Part shown: piece after piece, positions 44,277 through 47,155 of the stretch
How the letters are laid out: every line of letters begins with the position of its first letter
Numbering within the stretch: the stretch's first letter is position 1
Assembly: GCF_019393635.1 (NCBI RefSeq)
Contig: NC_057862.1
Coordinates: forward strand, 94,735,159-94,799,158
Reading direction: 5' to 3'
DNA from: Dromiciops gliroides
Lineage: Eukaryota > Chordata > Mammalia > Microbiotheria > Microbiotheriidae
Length of the DNA stretch: 64,000 nt
Notes under the pieces: generated by a model
The model's database searches: none
Told to the model about the DNA's origin: nothing
Seen by the model: only the letters and a program-made list of their open reading frames with translations
Position numbers and translations under genes: made by a program

Positions 44277-44713
44277 CCTCACTCTCAATTTAGGCTATTT
44301 TTCCAGTCCCATATCATCAGATACACTCTAACTCCCCTCCAGCTGTTTCCTCTCTTGCCCAGCCCCTTCCATTCCCGATTCTAAAAGCCAGAGAGCTCAG
44401 CACCGTAGACACGCCCTTCTAGACGCGCCCTTCGGTGTGGGGGTAGAGTGGGAGGTGTGGGGGGCGGGGTGCAATCTCTTCCGCGCAACCGCTTTGGGCA
44501 AGCCCCGGCGGGGCTAGACGAATAGCTAGGCGGGATGCCAGCTCCAGTGCGTACCAGGTGCCCATAGACGTCGGGAGGCTGGAGGTAAAAGGTGGAGTTG
44601 AGCAGGTCCTCCAGGTGTCGGGGCACATCGTTCATTCGATAGTACTCCACGGCTCGCTGCTTCAGTTTGTACAGCTCGTGGGCATTAGTTCGGCCACCGC
44701 CTCCATCCCCCAT
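5310..44713 (-). CDS. ENO4: Enolase 4 (sperm enolase-like protein), 14 coding exons
   Basis: Join, minus strand, in order: 44713-44555, 41919-41791, 35840-35650, 33156-33005, 32318-32149, 32058-31927, 30171-30118, 27324-27268, 21848-21681, 17180-17055, 14729-14534, 10366-10299, 9738-9621, 5455-5310. Every intron begins GT and ends AG, all phases agree, and the sum is 1,866 nt (621 aa plus stop), close to the length I recall for mammalian ENO4. Layout: N-terminal ENO4-specific region (1-160), charged and Pro10 linker (161-230), enolase-like core (about 231-570), short acidic tail. Core landmarks against alpha-enolase: VSLAVAK (240-246), MKEVICIP, LIIK with Lys493, FLKLGG with Lys544, and ERMTKYN followed by IEEEL. 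The three metal-ligand positions appear replaced (Asn395, Ile440, and Gly/Thr in the IIAGTA stretch). ENO4 is known as a testis protein of the sperm flagellum, needed for normal sperm structure in mouse. The gene looks intact and functional; identity is very likely, exact splice choices slightly less so. Confidence 0.95.
5460..5545. repeat. (AATA)n/(GATA)n tract at intron 13 acceptor
   Basis: AAATAATAAATAAATAGATG-type repeats start a few bases upstream of the exon 14 acceptor, so on the sense strand they form the T-rich (TTTA)n intron end. Confidence 0.85.
6463..6697. repeat. Possible small DNA-transposon remnant
   Basis: Begins CTTCTTAAACTTTTTCC and ends ACAGGTTAAGAAG, with ACAACCCC inside the left end mirrored by GGGGTTGT near the right end. 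The middle holds a (TATG)n run. Terminal inverted symmetry suggests a non-autonomous DNA element; no clear duplication at its borders. Confidence 0.45.
6529..6605. repeat. (TATG)n microsatellite
   Basis: Imperfect TATG/TG/TA units inside the element at 6463-6697. Confidence 0.85.
6706..6858 (+). repeat. WSINE1-type SINE, GCCTCAC-tail form
   Basis: Full copy ending CCCCAATTGCCTCACTTA15, with the AGTACCTGAG variant. Confidence 0.93.
7255..7480 (+). repeat. MIR-like element
   Basis: Worn MIR order: GACACGAGTTCAAGTTCAGG, TGTGACCTTGTGACCTCCCT, then TGAGAATCAAATGAGATGA. Confidence 0.6.
7500..7575. repeat. (TG)n/(TA)n microsatellite
   Basis: TATGTTTTTGTGTATGTG and a TA run at about 7557-7576. Confidence 0.85.
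7840..7975 (-). repeat. MIR-like fragment
   Basis: Reverse orientation: TTTTATAGATTTGAAGACTG, then AAGTGACTTGTCCAAGGGCA and AGCTAGTTACT. Confidence 0.55.
8330..8640 (+). repeat. Two or three MIR-like fragments in tandem
   Basis: Repeated 3' MIR pieces: CTCAGTTTCCTCATCTGTAA (8360), TTAGAGTCAGAAGACCTA (8420) and TTAGGCAAGTCCATCACTTC (8550) to GGGACTAGATAACCTC. Confidence 0.55.
8641..8815 (+). repeat. Unclassified repeat, copy 1
   Basis: Holds ATGTTTTTAAATGCATAAAA and GCAGTCTGAGAAAGACTATG. The reversed copy at 59722-59915 has the same order, so this is a dispersed family; I cannot name it with certainty. Confidence 0.5.
8936..9500. other. Intron 13, non-repetitive part
   Basis: Apart from the T/G-rich stretch at 8948-9010 there is no repeat that I recognise and no open frame of note. 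Confidence 0.4.
9621..9738 (-). CDS. ENO4: ENO4 exon 13 (535-574)
   Basis: Acceptor TGCCCTTAG. It encodes AVGLGVRFLKLGGLSRGERM and TKYNRLFTIEEELVQSGTL, the strongest enolase match in the gene, with Lys544 at the QIKTG lysine. Donor GTACGA is atypical after +3; phase 1. Confidence 0.93.
9743..10298. other. Intron 12, non-repetitive
   Basis: Short intron (560 bp) free of transposons, between two conserved exons. Confidence 0.5.
10299..10366 (-). CDS. ENO4: ENO4 exon 12 (512-534)
   Basis: Acceptor TGCTTATAG, donor GTAAGT, 68 nt. It encodes QKRIAILGSTEGESSDDS and LADL, equivalent to the SHRSGETEDTFIADL catalytic loop of alpha-enolase but without its histidine. Confidence 0.95.
11085..11235 (-). 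repeat. MIR-like element
   Basis: ACACTTTCCTCACAGCAGCC, CCCCATTTTACAG and CTGAGGTGGGATTTGAATTC in reverse MIR order. Confidence 0.6.
11245..11450 (+). repeat. MIR-like element
   Basis: Runs from CATGGAAAGAGCACAGG through TGTGTAACCTTGGACATGTC to TCTGCAAAATGAAGGGATTA. Confidence 0.65.
11578..11735. repeat. Purine-rich (GA/GGAA)n tract
   Basis: GGAGAGAG and GACAGA units, then GGAAGGAAGG units at 11698-11730. Confidence 0.9.
11870..11932 (-). repeat. L2 3' tail fragment
   Basis: AATCAATCAAGTCATTAGCA followed by GGCAGGCACTATGCTAAGCA, the reverse of an L2 end. Confidence 0.65.
12536..12870 (-). repeat. CR1/L3-like LINE fragment
   Basis: Begins AGATCACAGAATCACAGAAT and TTGGAAGGGAGCTTTG, the reversed 3' end typical of CR1-type elements (TTGGAAGGGACC motif). 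Confidence 0.55.
13144..13290 (+). repeat. WSINE1-type SINE
   Basis: Starts GGAGCAGATAGGTGG, ends CCCAACC then A10; sits in the L1. Confidence 0.92.
13312..13441 (+). repeat. WSINE1-type SINE without A tail
   Basis: Ends at CTCATTGCCCC directly followed by AAAGATGCA, the same word that precedes the first SINE at 13135-13143, so the pair shares one outer duplication. Confidence 0.9.
14110..14235 (-). repeat. L2 3' tail fragment
   Basis: TTTAGCACTTACTGTGTACA, GCTAAGCACTAAAGATAC and CTCCAGGAGCTTGTATCC. Confidence 0.65.
14534..14729 (-). CDS. ENO4: ENO4 exon 11 (447-512)
   Basis: Acceptor TTTGAACAG, donor GTGAGT. It encodes DIEQWDSICNALGSR, NIIAGTASKSVHKLLE and GLIIKHTNQTTISDLIEV. Lys493 matches the catalytic Lys of LLLKVNQ; the GDD that supplies the third metal ligand is AGT here. 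Ends in phase 1. Confidence 0.95.
14895..15482 (+). repeat. L1 3' end
   Basis: Marsupial L1 end: CCTGGAAGGACTTGCATGAA, AGAACCAGGAGAACATTGTA, then GGAAAATAATAAAATACTTT and an A tail. 5'-truncated. Confidence 0.8.
15886..16040 (+). repeat. WSINE1-type SINE
   Basis: GGGCAGCTAGGTGGCACAG to an A14 tail; flanks GAATAAATCTCA and GAAGAAATCTCA form the duplication. Confidence 0.94.
16870..17020 (+). repeat. MIR-like element
   Basis: GAGTTCAAATCTTAGCACTG, TGTGTGACCTTGGATAAGCT, CTATAAAATGAGAGATTTGG. Confidence 0.65.
17055..17180 (-). CDS. ENO4: ENO4 exon 10 (405-446)
   Basis: Acceptor CTATATCAG, donor GTAAGT, 42 codons in phase 0. It encodes RGKYEV, then DLINKFPSITALIDPVRKE. ALIDP replaces the SIEDP of classical enolases, so the second metal ligand (Glu) is Ile440. 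A long SINE ends 34 bp upstream of the acceptor. Confidence 0.95.
17215..17459 (-). repeat. Long SINE with RTE-like 3' tail (MAR1 type)
   Basis: In sense (minus) order: SINE head, box B, MIR-like CTCAGTTTCCTCATCTGTAA, then GGAAATGGC-type and CACGAAGAGTC tail. Its end lies 34 bp from the exon 10 acceptor. Confidence 0.8.
17520..17700 (-). repeat. MIR-like element
   Basis: AATGCTCTGTGGTTTACAAA, TTTTACAGATAAGAAAACAG and ACAACTAACAAGTGACAAAA. Confidence 0.6.
17912..18061 (+). repeat. WSINE1-type SINE
   Basis: GGGGCAGCTAGGTGGTGCAG to GCCTCACT and A13; the word GAGATGAAGAAGGG before it recurs after the GA run. Confidence 0.94.
18062..18151. repeat. (GA)n microsatellite grown from a SINE tail
   Basis: About 40 GA units between the SINE A tail and its downstream duplication GAGATATGAAGAAGGG. 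Confidence 0.95.
18985..19170 (+). repeat. MIR-like element
   Basis: GAGAAAGAGCACAGGATAAG, AGGACTCTGAGAAATTCACC, TTCCTTCCAGCTCTAACAT. Confidence 0.6.
19560..21090 (-). repeat. L2 LINE, RT to 3' end, split by a SINE
   Basis: On the minus strand: remnants of L2 reverse transcriptase at 20701-20462 (QSGFHPYCSTE, DTVDHSCFL, LGFHDIALSYF), then the C-terminal region and the tail ending near 19565 (AATAAATGCTTCCTG). Many stops and frame changes. Confidence 0.75.
19976..20130 (-). repeat. WSINE1-type SINE
   Basis: T19 start to CACCTAGCTGCCCC; AAGAGCTATAATCCT on both sides is a 15-bp duplication in the L2. Confidence 0.95.
21150..21296 (+). repeat. WSINE1-type SINE
   Basis: GGGCAGCTAGGTGGTGCAG to CCCTGC and A12; lies in intron 9. 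Confidence 0.93.
21681..21848 (-). CDS. ENO4: ENO4 exon 9 (349-404)
   Basis: Acceptor TTTTGCAG, donor GTAAGT, 56 codons in phase 0. It encodes IGCLSINYDTIEQPLLLL, then NLGLELGINLYLAINCAAHE. INCAAHE stands at the MDVAASE segment of alpha-enolase; Asn395 replaces the metal-binding Asp. Confidence 0.95.
22285..22750 (-). repeat. L1 3' end, 5'-truncated
   Basis: Reverse of the L1 terminus: TTTAGAATTTTATTTTCCC, CTTTGTGTTCCAAATTCTCT, CATGTAAAACATTTCCACAT. Confidence 0.8.
22926..23045. repeat. (ATC)n imperfect repeat
   Basis: Runs of CATCAT, CAATC and TCATC separating the L1 end from the half-L1 next to it. Confidence 0.85.
23046..24850 (-). repeat. Half-L1 (HAL1-like) element with ORF1 remnant
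   Basis: Minus strand: coiled-coil start (about 24660-24570, EDKVRELEGKLEREMR), a middle part at 24563-24216 (NRSRRDNLKIIGILE) and an RNA-binding end at 24219-23980 (IIAKFQSSQVKEKILQAARK, LGLQPRITYLAKP). These are L1 ORF1 features in two frames, broken at AAAATGA near 24216. About 0.9 kb of G+A-rich sequence follows instead of ORF2. Confidence 0.7.
23520..23667 (+). repeat. WSINE1-type SINE, strongly diverged
   Basis: GGGCAGCTAGATGACACAG, degenerate middle (AACCACACACACAAGACA), C13 before the tail; inserted in the half-L1. Confidence 0.85.
24987..25127 (+). repeat. WSINE1-type SINE
   Basis: GGGGGCAGCTAGGTGGTG to CTCACTGTCTC; AAAGTGTTATTGA on both sides is a 13-bp duplication. Confidence 0.94.
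25838..26016 (+). repeat. WSINE1-type SINE
   Basis: Ends in a long (CAAAAA)n tail; AGAAGTTCTAG flanks it. Confidence 0.95.
26118..26153. repeat. (CATT)n(TTTG)n tail of the next SINE
   Basis: CATTCATTCATTCATT then GTTTGTTTGTTT, in the place of the reversed A tail. Confidence 0.85.
26138..26286 (-). repeat. WSINE1-type SINE
   Basis: GGGGCAATGAGAGTTAAGTG to CACTTAGCTACC; GCAGCCTATT on both sides. Confidence 0.93.
26393..26550 (-). repeat. WSINE1-type SINE
   Basis: GTGAGGCAGTTCGGGTTAAG to CATCTAGCTGCCCC; CTCACAAGTTT repeated at both ends. Confidence 0.94.
26690..27160 (+). repeat. L1 ORF2 fragment
   Basis: Translates in part as WKLNNLILKNEWVKEQSIEA and TTYQNLWDTAKEYLR, an internal L1 ORF2 stretch between endonuclease and RT; no ORF2 ends nearby. 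Confidence 0.75.
27190..27262 (+). repeat. L2 3' tail beside exon 8 donor
   Basis: TAGTGCTTAACATAATGCCT, TTAGGCACTTAATACATG, then (TTGA)n reaching 27260, overlapping the first intron bases after the donor GTAAGT (27267-27262). Confidence 0.8.
27268..27324 (-). CDS. ENO4: ENO4 exon 8 (330-348), lysine-rich micro-exon
   Basis: 57 nt between acceptor TTTTTCATAG and donor GTAAGT. It encodes PHTPKPETKKSHNGGKKGS, which lines up with the Pro/Lys/Gly linker of human ENO4 (PKAETKK motif kept). Phase 0 at both ends. Found only by looking for the missing linker between exons 7 and 9. An L2 tail stops 1-2 bases beyond its donor hexamer. Confidence 0.85.
27515..27664 (-). repeat. WSINE1-type SINE
   Basis: TTGTTG13 start to GCACCTAGCTGCCCC; ACCCATAGACTTTT on both sides is the duplication. 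Confidence 0.95.
27670..28536. other. Intron 7, unassigned sequence
   Basis: AT-rich sequence with no repeat that I can name and no convincing reading frame. Confidence 0.35.
28537..28697 (+). repeat. WSINE1-type SINE
   Basis: GGCAGTGAGGTGGTATAGTG to an A-rich tail; TAATAGTATGGA on both sides. Confidence 0.93.
29370..29550 (+). repeat. MIR-like element
   Basis: AGCATGGTGTAAAGAAAAAA, GGAGACTTGGGTCCCTAGTC, TTCTGGGGCTGTTTCCTCA. Confidence 0.65.
30118..30171 (-). CDS. ENO4: ENO4 exon 7 (312-329), micro-exon
   Basis: 54 nt between acceptor CATTTGCAG and donor GTAAGT. It encodes GITMLLEIQKQIIKIIDK, matching the ENO4 helix GVEMLMEMQKHINKII. Phase 0 at both ends, so skipping it would keep the frame. 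Confidence 0.92.
30255..30515 (+). repeat. L2 3' region
   Basis: CCTGCCTGGAATATACGTTT and CTACCTTCCTTCAAGATTCT are L2 3' coding/UTR landmarks; likely the upstream half of the copy resumed at 31110. Confidence 0.6.
30560..30830 (-). repeat. MIR-like element
   Basis: CATTTTATCTCCACAACAAT, CCCATTTCACAGATGAGTAA, CACATAGTGTCTGA and AATTTGAACTCAG. Confidence 0.6.
30900..31095. repeat. AT-rich and (TATG)n microsatellite
   Basis: TATA-rich start, then GTATGTATGTATGTATGTAT units at 31028-31085. Confidence 0.9.
31110..31245 (+). repeat. L2 3' tail
   Basis: GGAAACTCCTTCAGGGCAGT, CTGGCACACAGGAGGAGATT, AATAAATGCTTTTTAATTGG. Confidence 0.75.
31328..31576 (-). repeat. Long SINE with RTE-like 3' tail (MAR1 type)
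   Basis: Starts ATTCAGTTGTTTCAGTCTTG, passes GTTTTCTTGGCAAAGATCC, ends CACCTAGCTGCCC. Confidence 0.8.
31927..32058 (-). CDS. ENO4: ENO4 exon 6 (268-311)
   Basis: Acceptor TTTCTAG, donor GTATCT, 44 codons in phase 0. It encodes SLALPLLMVTMLSCGKSS, then KLNLMKEVICIPHPGL. MKEVICIP stands where classical enolases have MQEFMILP, so the glutamate there is kept; the SCGKSS loop differs from the classical GGSHAGN loop. Confidence 0.95.
32149..32318 (-). CDS. ENO4: ENO4 exon 5 (211-267), start of enolase-like core
   Basis: Acceptor TTGTACAG, donor GTCAGT, phase 1 to 0. It encodes RKETVSEKPIPPAEP and then GSMAIGAVSLAVAK, which aligns with the GANAILGVSLAV segment of classical enolases, followed by PMYLNIA. 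A second AG four bases inside the exon would break the frame. Confidence 0.95.
33005..33156 (-). CDS. ENO4: ENO4 exon 4 (160-211), proline-run linker
   Basis: Acceptor CCATCCAG. It encodes NFFANKVQEDKESKELE, then a low-complexity part with ten prolines (195-204) followed by KKKGQR. The proline run is a CCA/CCG/CCT tract, the reverse complement of the GGT/GGC triplets at 33029-33056. The donor GTTTGT is weaker than the others; it is chosen because only it joins in frame to GRKETVSEKP of exon 5. Confidence 0.9.
33350..33519 (-). repeat. WSINE1-type SINE
   Basis: Begins with a (GTTTTTT)n run, then GTGAGGCAATTGGGGTTAAG, ends CACCTAGCTGCCC. Confidence 0.94.
33700..33960 (+). repeat. Long SINE with RTE-like 3' tail (MAR1 type)
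   Basis: GCAGCTAGATGGCATTGTGG, CCTCAGTTTCCTCATCTGTA, GAGAAGGAAATGGCAAACCA, AGTTAGACATGACTGAA and (CAA)n. Confidence 0.85.
34083..34145. repeat. (TAA)21 microsatellite
   Basis: Uninterrupted AAT/TAA units over about 63 bp. Confidence 0.97.
34150..34320 (-). repeat. MIR-like element
   Basis: CACATTTTACAGTTTATTAT, CTCCATTTTACATATGAAGA, GCAGAGTCGGAACTC. Confidence 0.6.
34335..35110 (-). repeat. L2 3' part
   Basis: CATTCATTCAACAAACAACA, GCTAGGTATTGGAG, CAAGGGGCTTATAAAGTCAT, and farther GGTTTCATGGAGGAAGTGGG and GCATAGAGGCAGAAGGAAGG. Confidence 0.65.
35391..35583 (+). repeat. WSINE1-type SINE
   Basis: GGGGCAGCTAGGTGGCACAG, tail C10 then (GAAA)n; AGAGACCCTT on both sides. Only 65 bp from the 3' end of exon 3. 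Confidence 0.94.
35650..35840 (-). CDS. ENO4: ENO4 exon 3 (residues 97-160)
   Basis: Acceptor ACTTTCAG and donor GTAAGT. It encodes SAVISSHLEV, then an acidic helix-rich stretch with AAVQWVNESMTELLEGLEP and VVDQLL, matching the ENO4-specific N-terminal region. Ends in phase 2, so Ser160 is split across the intron. Confidence 0.93.
36180..36370 (+). repeat. MIR-like element
   Basis: GAACACTGGTCTGGGAAATA, TATGGCCAAATCATTTCCAT, CAGTTTCCCCATCTAGAAAA. Confidence 0.6.
36665..37400 (-). repeat. L2 3' part
   Basis: AGTCAACCAGCATATATTAA, GGGATACAAAGAAAGGCAAA, AAGAGCTTTGAATGACAGAA, TGATAGTCCAGGCGTGAGG; an old coding end followed by the tail in reverse. Confidence 0.75.
37455..37600 (+). repeat. WSINE1-type SINE, shortened middle
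   Basis: GAGCACCTGGAGTCAGG lacks the CGGCCC bases found in most copies; ends CCCCAATTGCCTCAC A9; AATGAGGAG on both sides. Confidence 0.93.
38100..40865 (-). repeat. RTE (BovB-like) LINE, about 2.8 kb, degenerate
   Basis: Minus strand: endonuclease remnants near 40300-40090 (DTLLVIANTLFQQ), RT remnants at 39019-38700 (HNLRYEDNSTLMAESEEELR, KVGLKLNIKKKKLRSW), 3' end at about 38100 (AACTAAACAACAAATA). The RT box is YEDN instead of YADD and frames are broken, so it is inactive. Confidence 0.85.
40880..41070 (+). repeat. MIR-like element
   Basis: AACCCAAGTTCAAATTTTGA, GAGAAAGTTACCTTACTTCT, CTCAGTTTCCTCATTTGTAA. Confidence 0.65.
41455..41650 (-). repeat. L2 3' tail
   Basis: TTATTAAGCACCTACTTATT, GTTCTCAAGGAGCTCATAGT, GAACAAGATACAAGACAAAT. 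Confidence 0.75.
41791..41919 (-). CDS. ENO4: ENO4 exon 2 (residues 54-96)
   Basis: Acceptor TTTTTAAG, then ANCFSKLAKAPTIYKVIG and a VEIFCTVQN segment; donor GTATGG. Phase 0 at both ends, 43 codons. ANCFSKLAK directly continues the GHL of exon 1 as in other mammals. Confidence 0.95.
41990..42960. other. Intron 1, unassigned sequence
   Basis: No repeat family recognised and no supported exon; only short open frames. Confidence 0.4.
42966..43079 (+). repeat. WSINE1-type SINE, 5'-truncated
   Basis: Begins at GTGGATAAAGCACCAGCC and lacks the head; tail C12 A6. Confidence 0.9.
43285..43425 (+). repeat. MIR-like element
   Basis: AACACAAGACTAGAAGTCAA, AGTTTGGGCAAGTTGTTTCA, GTAAAATGAAGAGCTCAACT. 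Confidence 0.6.
43655..43840 (-). repeat. MIR-like element
   Basis: GAATAGCAATGCCTCACATC, TATCTCCATTTTGAACAGAT, TTGAGGCTCAGTGACTCCC. Confidence 0.6.
43890..44070 (+). repeat. MIR-like element
   Basis: TAGCATGACGGAGTAATGGC, CATGGACAAGTCACCTAATC, TTCCTCTGTAAAATAGTAAT. Confidence 0.6.
44100..44165. repeat. Pyrimidine-rich tract
   Basis: Almost pure C/T (TCCCTCTCCCTCTCTCCTCT), intron 1 side of the CpG island. Confidence 0.9.
44213..44274. repeat. (CA)31 microsatellite
   Basis: Uninterrupted CA units over about 62 bp in intron 1, 280 bp from exon 1; a potential left-handed DNA tract. Confidence 0.97.
44555..44713 (-). CDS. ENO4: ENO4 exon 1 (residues 1-53)
   Basis: Starts with ATG in a strong Kozak setting (A at -3, G at +4) inside the CpG-rich segment. 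It encodes a Gly-rich start, then HELYKLKQRAVEYYR and the ENO4-typical LLNSTFYLQPPDVYGHL. It ends at CACCTG before the donor GTACGC, phase 0. The reading frame continues into the intron, so the exon end rests on the donor and on homology. Confidence 0.95.
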
Positions 44714-44772
44714 GGTCGCAATTGGCCGGGACCACAGCTGGAGCGAGCCCCAGACTCGTGAGCGTCCTCGGT

Positions 44773-44785
44773 GTTGCTAGGCAAC
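44773..44785. promoter_or_regulatory. RFX X-box (GTTGCTAGGCAAC)
   Basis: A 13-bp palindromic X-box, GTTGC-TA-GGCAAC, 60-72 bp upstream of the ENO4 ATG. RFX2/RFX3 bind such sites at cilia and spermatid genes, which suits a sperm-flagellum gene. Binding itself is inferred. Confidence 0.8.
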
Positions 44786-44807
44786 ACGACAATGGACGGA
44801 GCTCTCA

Positions 44808-44817
44808 CCTCGCGAGA
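44808..44817. promoter_or_regulatory. CGCG palindrome core-promoter element
   Basis: CCTCGCGAGA, nine of ten bases of the TCTCGCGAGA element found in TATA-less, often bidirectional, CpG promoters; about 95 bp upstream of the start codon. Confidence 0.55.
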
Positions 44818-44822
44818 GCTCT

Positions 44823-44827
44823 ATTGG
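44823..44827 (-). promoter_or_regulatory. CCAAT box
   Basis: ATTGG on the plus strand gives CCAAT in the ENO4 direction, about 110 bp upstream of the ATG, the usual distance for an NF-Y site. Confidence 0.55.
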
Positions 44828-44839
44828 TTGCTTCTGTCT

Positions 44840-45170
44840 CTTGATTCACTCTACCTTCTACCCCTCTCTCACCTGTCTATCACTCTCTTTTCTCCATATC
44901 TCCCCCTCTCCTCTCCCGTCTTCCCCCCCTCTCCATCTCTCCTGTCTTCTTCTCCTCTTGCCTTCCTTTCCTTTCTTCGTTCTCTCCCCTCCCCCTTTCT
45001 ATCTCTCCTCTCCTGTCTCTCCCTGCCCTCCTCCCTCCCTCTCTCTTACTCTCTCCCTCTCTCCCCCCTTTCTTCCCTACCTTCTCTCTTTCCCTCTCCT
45101 CCTTTCTTTCCTTTCTTCCCTTCTCCGCGCTTTCCCTTATCTCTCTTTCTTCCTCCTCCCTTCCCTGGTG
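44840..45170. repeat. Long pyrimidine tract upstream of ENO4 promoter
   Basis: About 330 bp almost wholly C and T on the plus strand (CCTCTCCTCT-type words), hence all purine in the ENO4 direction; begins just beyond the CCAAT box. Confidence 0.95.
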
Positions 45171-45374
45171 CACTGTCTGGGCACACTTTGTCCTTATATC
45201 ACAGAGCCCTTTAGGGCCCCTCAAGGGCAACCTTCTCAGGTTTCAGATGAAAAACCCTGTCTCCAGGGAAGTGTAAACTAGAGATTTAAACCCAAACTGC
45301 CTCTCTGCCCATTCAGGGCCCTCCCACCCCTTATTTAGAGACAGGTCTCTGCCCTTTTACAAAAGACCTCTGGC

Positions 45375-45414
45375 AAAAATAAAATAAAATAAAATAAAAT
45401 AAAATAAAATAAAA
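45375..45414. repeat. (AAAAT)8 microsatellite
   Basis: Eight perfect AAAAT units. Confidence 0.97.
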
Positions 45415-45424
45415 TGACCATCCA

Positions 45425-45600
45425 AATTCCTTTTCAAATCCTGCCTCTGGTGCTTTTTTGTGTGACCTTAGGCAAGTCACTGAAGCCTCTTTAATTTGTA
45501 AAATAAGGAGAACAGAAGCACCTCCCCTCACCTATGTGAGGATCAAATAACATATCAAATGTACTGTGCAAACCTTACAATGCTATATAAATTCAAACTA
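45425..45600 (+). repeat. MIR-like element
   Basis: TCAAATCCTGCCTCTGGTGC, GTGACCTTAGGCAAGTCACT, GTGAGGATCAAATAACATAT. Confidence 0.65.
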
Positions 45601-46094
45601 TTATCATAGTTTTATATAAACTCTTTATATAAACTATCATCATGATTTTTATAAATAAGCAAACAAATTCAGAGATGTGGAGTAACTTAGCAAAGGTCAT
45701 TCAGGGAATTGGTAGCAAAGCTGGAATATGAATCCAAAACTTCTTCAAACTCAGTGTTCTTCAGAGGATGAAGAATTTAGATTTCACCAATCAGCATTTA
45801 GAAAGAATCTTAGAAATCATCTAATTCAACCCTTATATATTTTTGAAGGAAATGGGGTACATAGAGGTGAAATTGATTAGCTCAGTTTCACTTGGCTACT
45901 TAACAGATTTAGCTTCATGCAGGAAGTTTTGGTAAAGCTGGAACAGAAAGGAGAGAACAGAAGGTAGTCCAAGTAAAAGAAAACATGAATCAAAGTTCAG
46001 AGGCCAAAGATGGTTATTATTCTAATGGCAATGAAAAGTCATCAGAGATTTTTGAGTAGGGGAAAGACAAATGGCTTACAAAGATTGATCTGAG

Positions 46095-46252
46095 TGCAGC
46101 TTGGTGGCACAGTGAATAAAGCACCAGCCCTGGATTCAGGAGGACCTGAGTCCAAATGGGGCCTCAGACACTTGACACTTACTAGCTGTGTGACCTGGGT
46201 GAGTCACTTAACCCTCATTGACCTGAAAGAAAAAAAAGAGAAAAAAAAAAAG
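46095..46252 (+). repeat. WSINE1-type SINE
   Basis: GCAGCTTGGTGGCACAGTG, CTGGGTGAGTCACTTAACC variant; tail (GAAAA)n; AGATTGATCTG versus AGATAGGTCTG at its sides. Confidence 0.93.
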
Positions 46253-46389
46253 ATAGGTCTGGTTGTGGTGTGGAGATTGGACTTGAGAGGGAAGAGACTG
46301 GAGGCAACGAGATCAGTTAGGGGCCTTCTACTAGAGAATAGAGAGAAGAAAAACTGGGGCAGAAACAATGAGAATTAAATAGAAAGGAG

Positions 46390-46620
46390 AGGGATGTGGT
46401 ATAGTGGATAAAGGCAGTGAAATGGCTGAGTGGACAGAGAGACCAGATTTCAGATTTGGCCTCTGATTTACTACCTGTGTGATCCTGGGTAAATCACTTA
46501 ATCTGCCTCAGCTTCTTCAACTGTAAAATGAAGATGATAACAGCATCCTAATGGGGTTTGAGGATCAATTGAGATAGTATTTGTGAAGTTCCTGGCACAA
46601 CATATGTATTATAAAGGCAC
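46390..46620 (+). repeat. MIR-like element
   Basis: TGTGTGATCCTGGGTAAATC, CTTCTTCAACTGTAAAATGA, TTCCTGGCACAACATATGTA. Confidence 0.65.
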
Positions 46621-46929
46621 TTATTCCTTTCCCGTCCTACTCCTCTCCCCTTTTTGGAAGTCAGGAAGACTAAAGTTCACCTCTGAGAGACCCTAGATGT
46701 GTCGTTCTTGCTGAGTCTTTTTTATCTCTTTGACCCCCAAGCAACTAATTCCCTATAGATGGGTAGAGATTCTAGAAGAGTAGAAATGTCAACCTGGAGC
46801 TTCAGAGGAAGAGGGGGAGCGAGAGAAGAGGGGGAAAAAAGTACAGAAGAGAAAGGAGGGCTGAGAACACTTGTTGAATGTAGTTGAATATAGTATATAG
46901 GCTTTTTTGTAATCTTGTATAGCTTCCAA

Positions 46930-47155
46930 GATGGCACTGTGGTTGGAATGCTAGAGTCAGGAGGACCTGAGTTCAAATCCACTTATTTCTTGTGTGATCC
47001 TGGGCCAGTCATTTTACTTCTGTTTCAGTTTCCTCATTGAAAATGGGGATAATAATAGCAATACCTACTACCGCCCAGGGATGTTGTGAGGATAAAATGA
47101 GATAATTTTTGTAAAGCTCTATGCAAACCTTAAAGTGCTATATAAATGCTATTAT
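46930..47155 (+). repeat. MIR or long-SINE fragment
   Basis: AAGATGGCACTGTGGTTGG, GAGGACCTGAGTTCAAATCC, GTTGTGAGGATAAAATGAGA, GCTCTATGCAAACCTTAAAG. Confidence 0.65.

Larger units (their letters stand above)
44395..44830. promoter_or_regulatory. ENO4: CpG island at ENO4 exon 1 / promoter
   Basis: The only CpG-dense, GC-rich stretch in the window (for example GGCGGGGTGC, CGCGCAACCG, CCCCGGCGGGG). It spans the start of intron 1, exon 1 and about 115 bp upstream. Transcription probably starts between 44714 and 44830 on the minus strand; no TATA box is obvious. Confidence 0.8.

Noticed and set aside
44076..44384. Open frames across the (CA)n repeat (poly His-Thr and poly Cys-Val)
   Set aside because: Repeat translation in intron 1 of ENO4; the dinucleotide run keeps all frames open.
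44381..44554. Extension of exon 1 through to 44381 as a single-exon protein
   Set aside because: Homology to ENO4 stops exactly at GHL before a GT, and exon 2 continues with ANCFSKLAK.
44771..45281. Ser/Leu/Pro-rich frames of about 147 codons
   Set aside because: Caused by the pyrimidine tract, which has few stop codons; no protein-like pattern.
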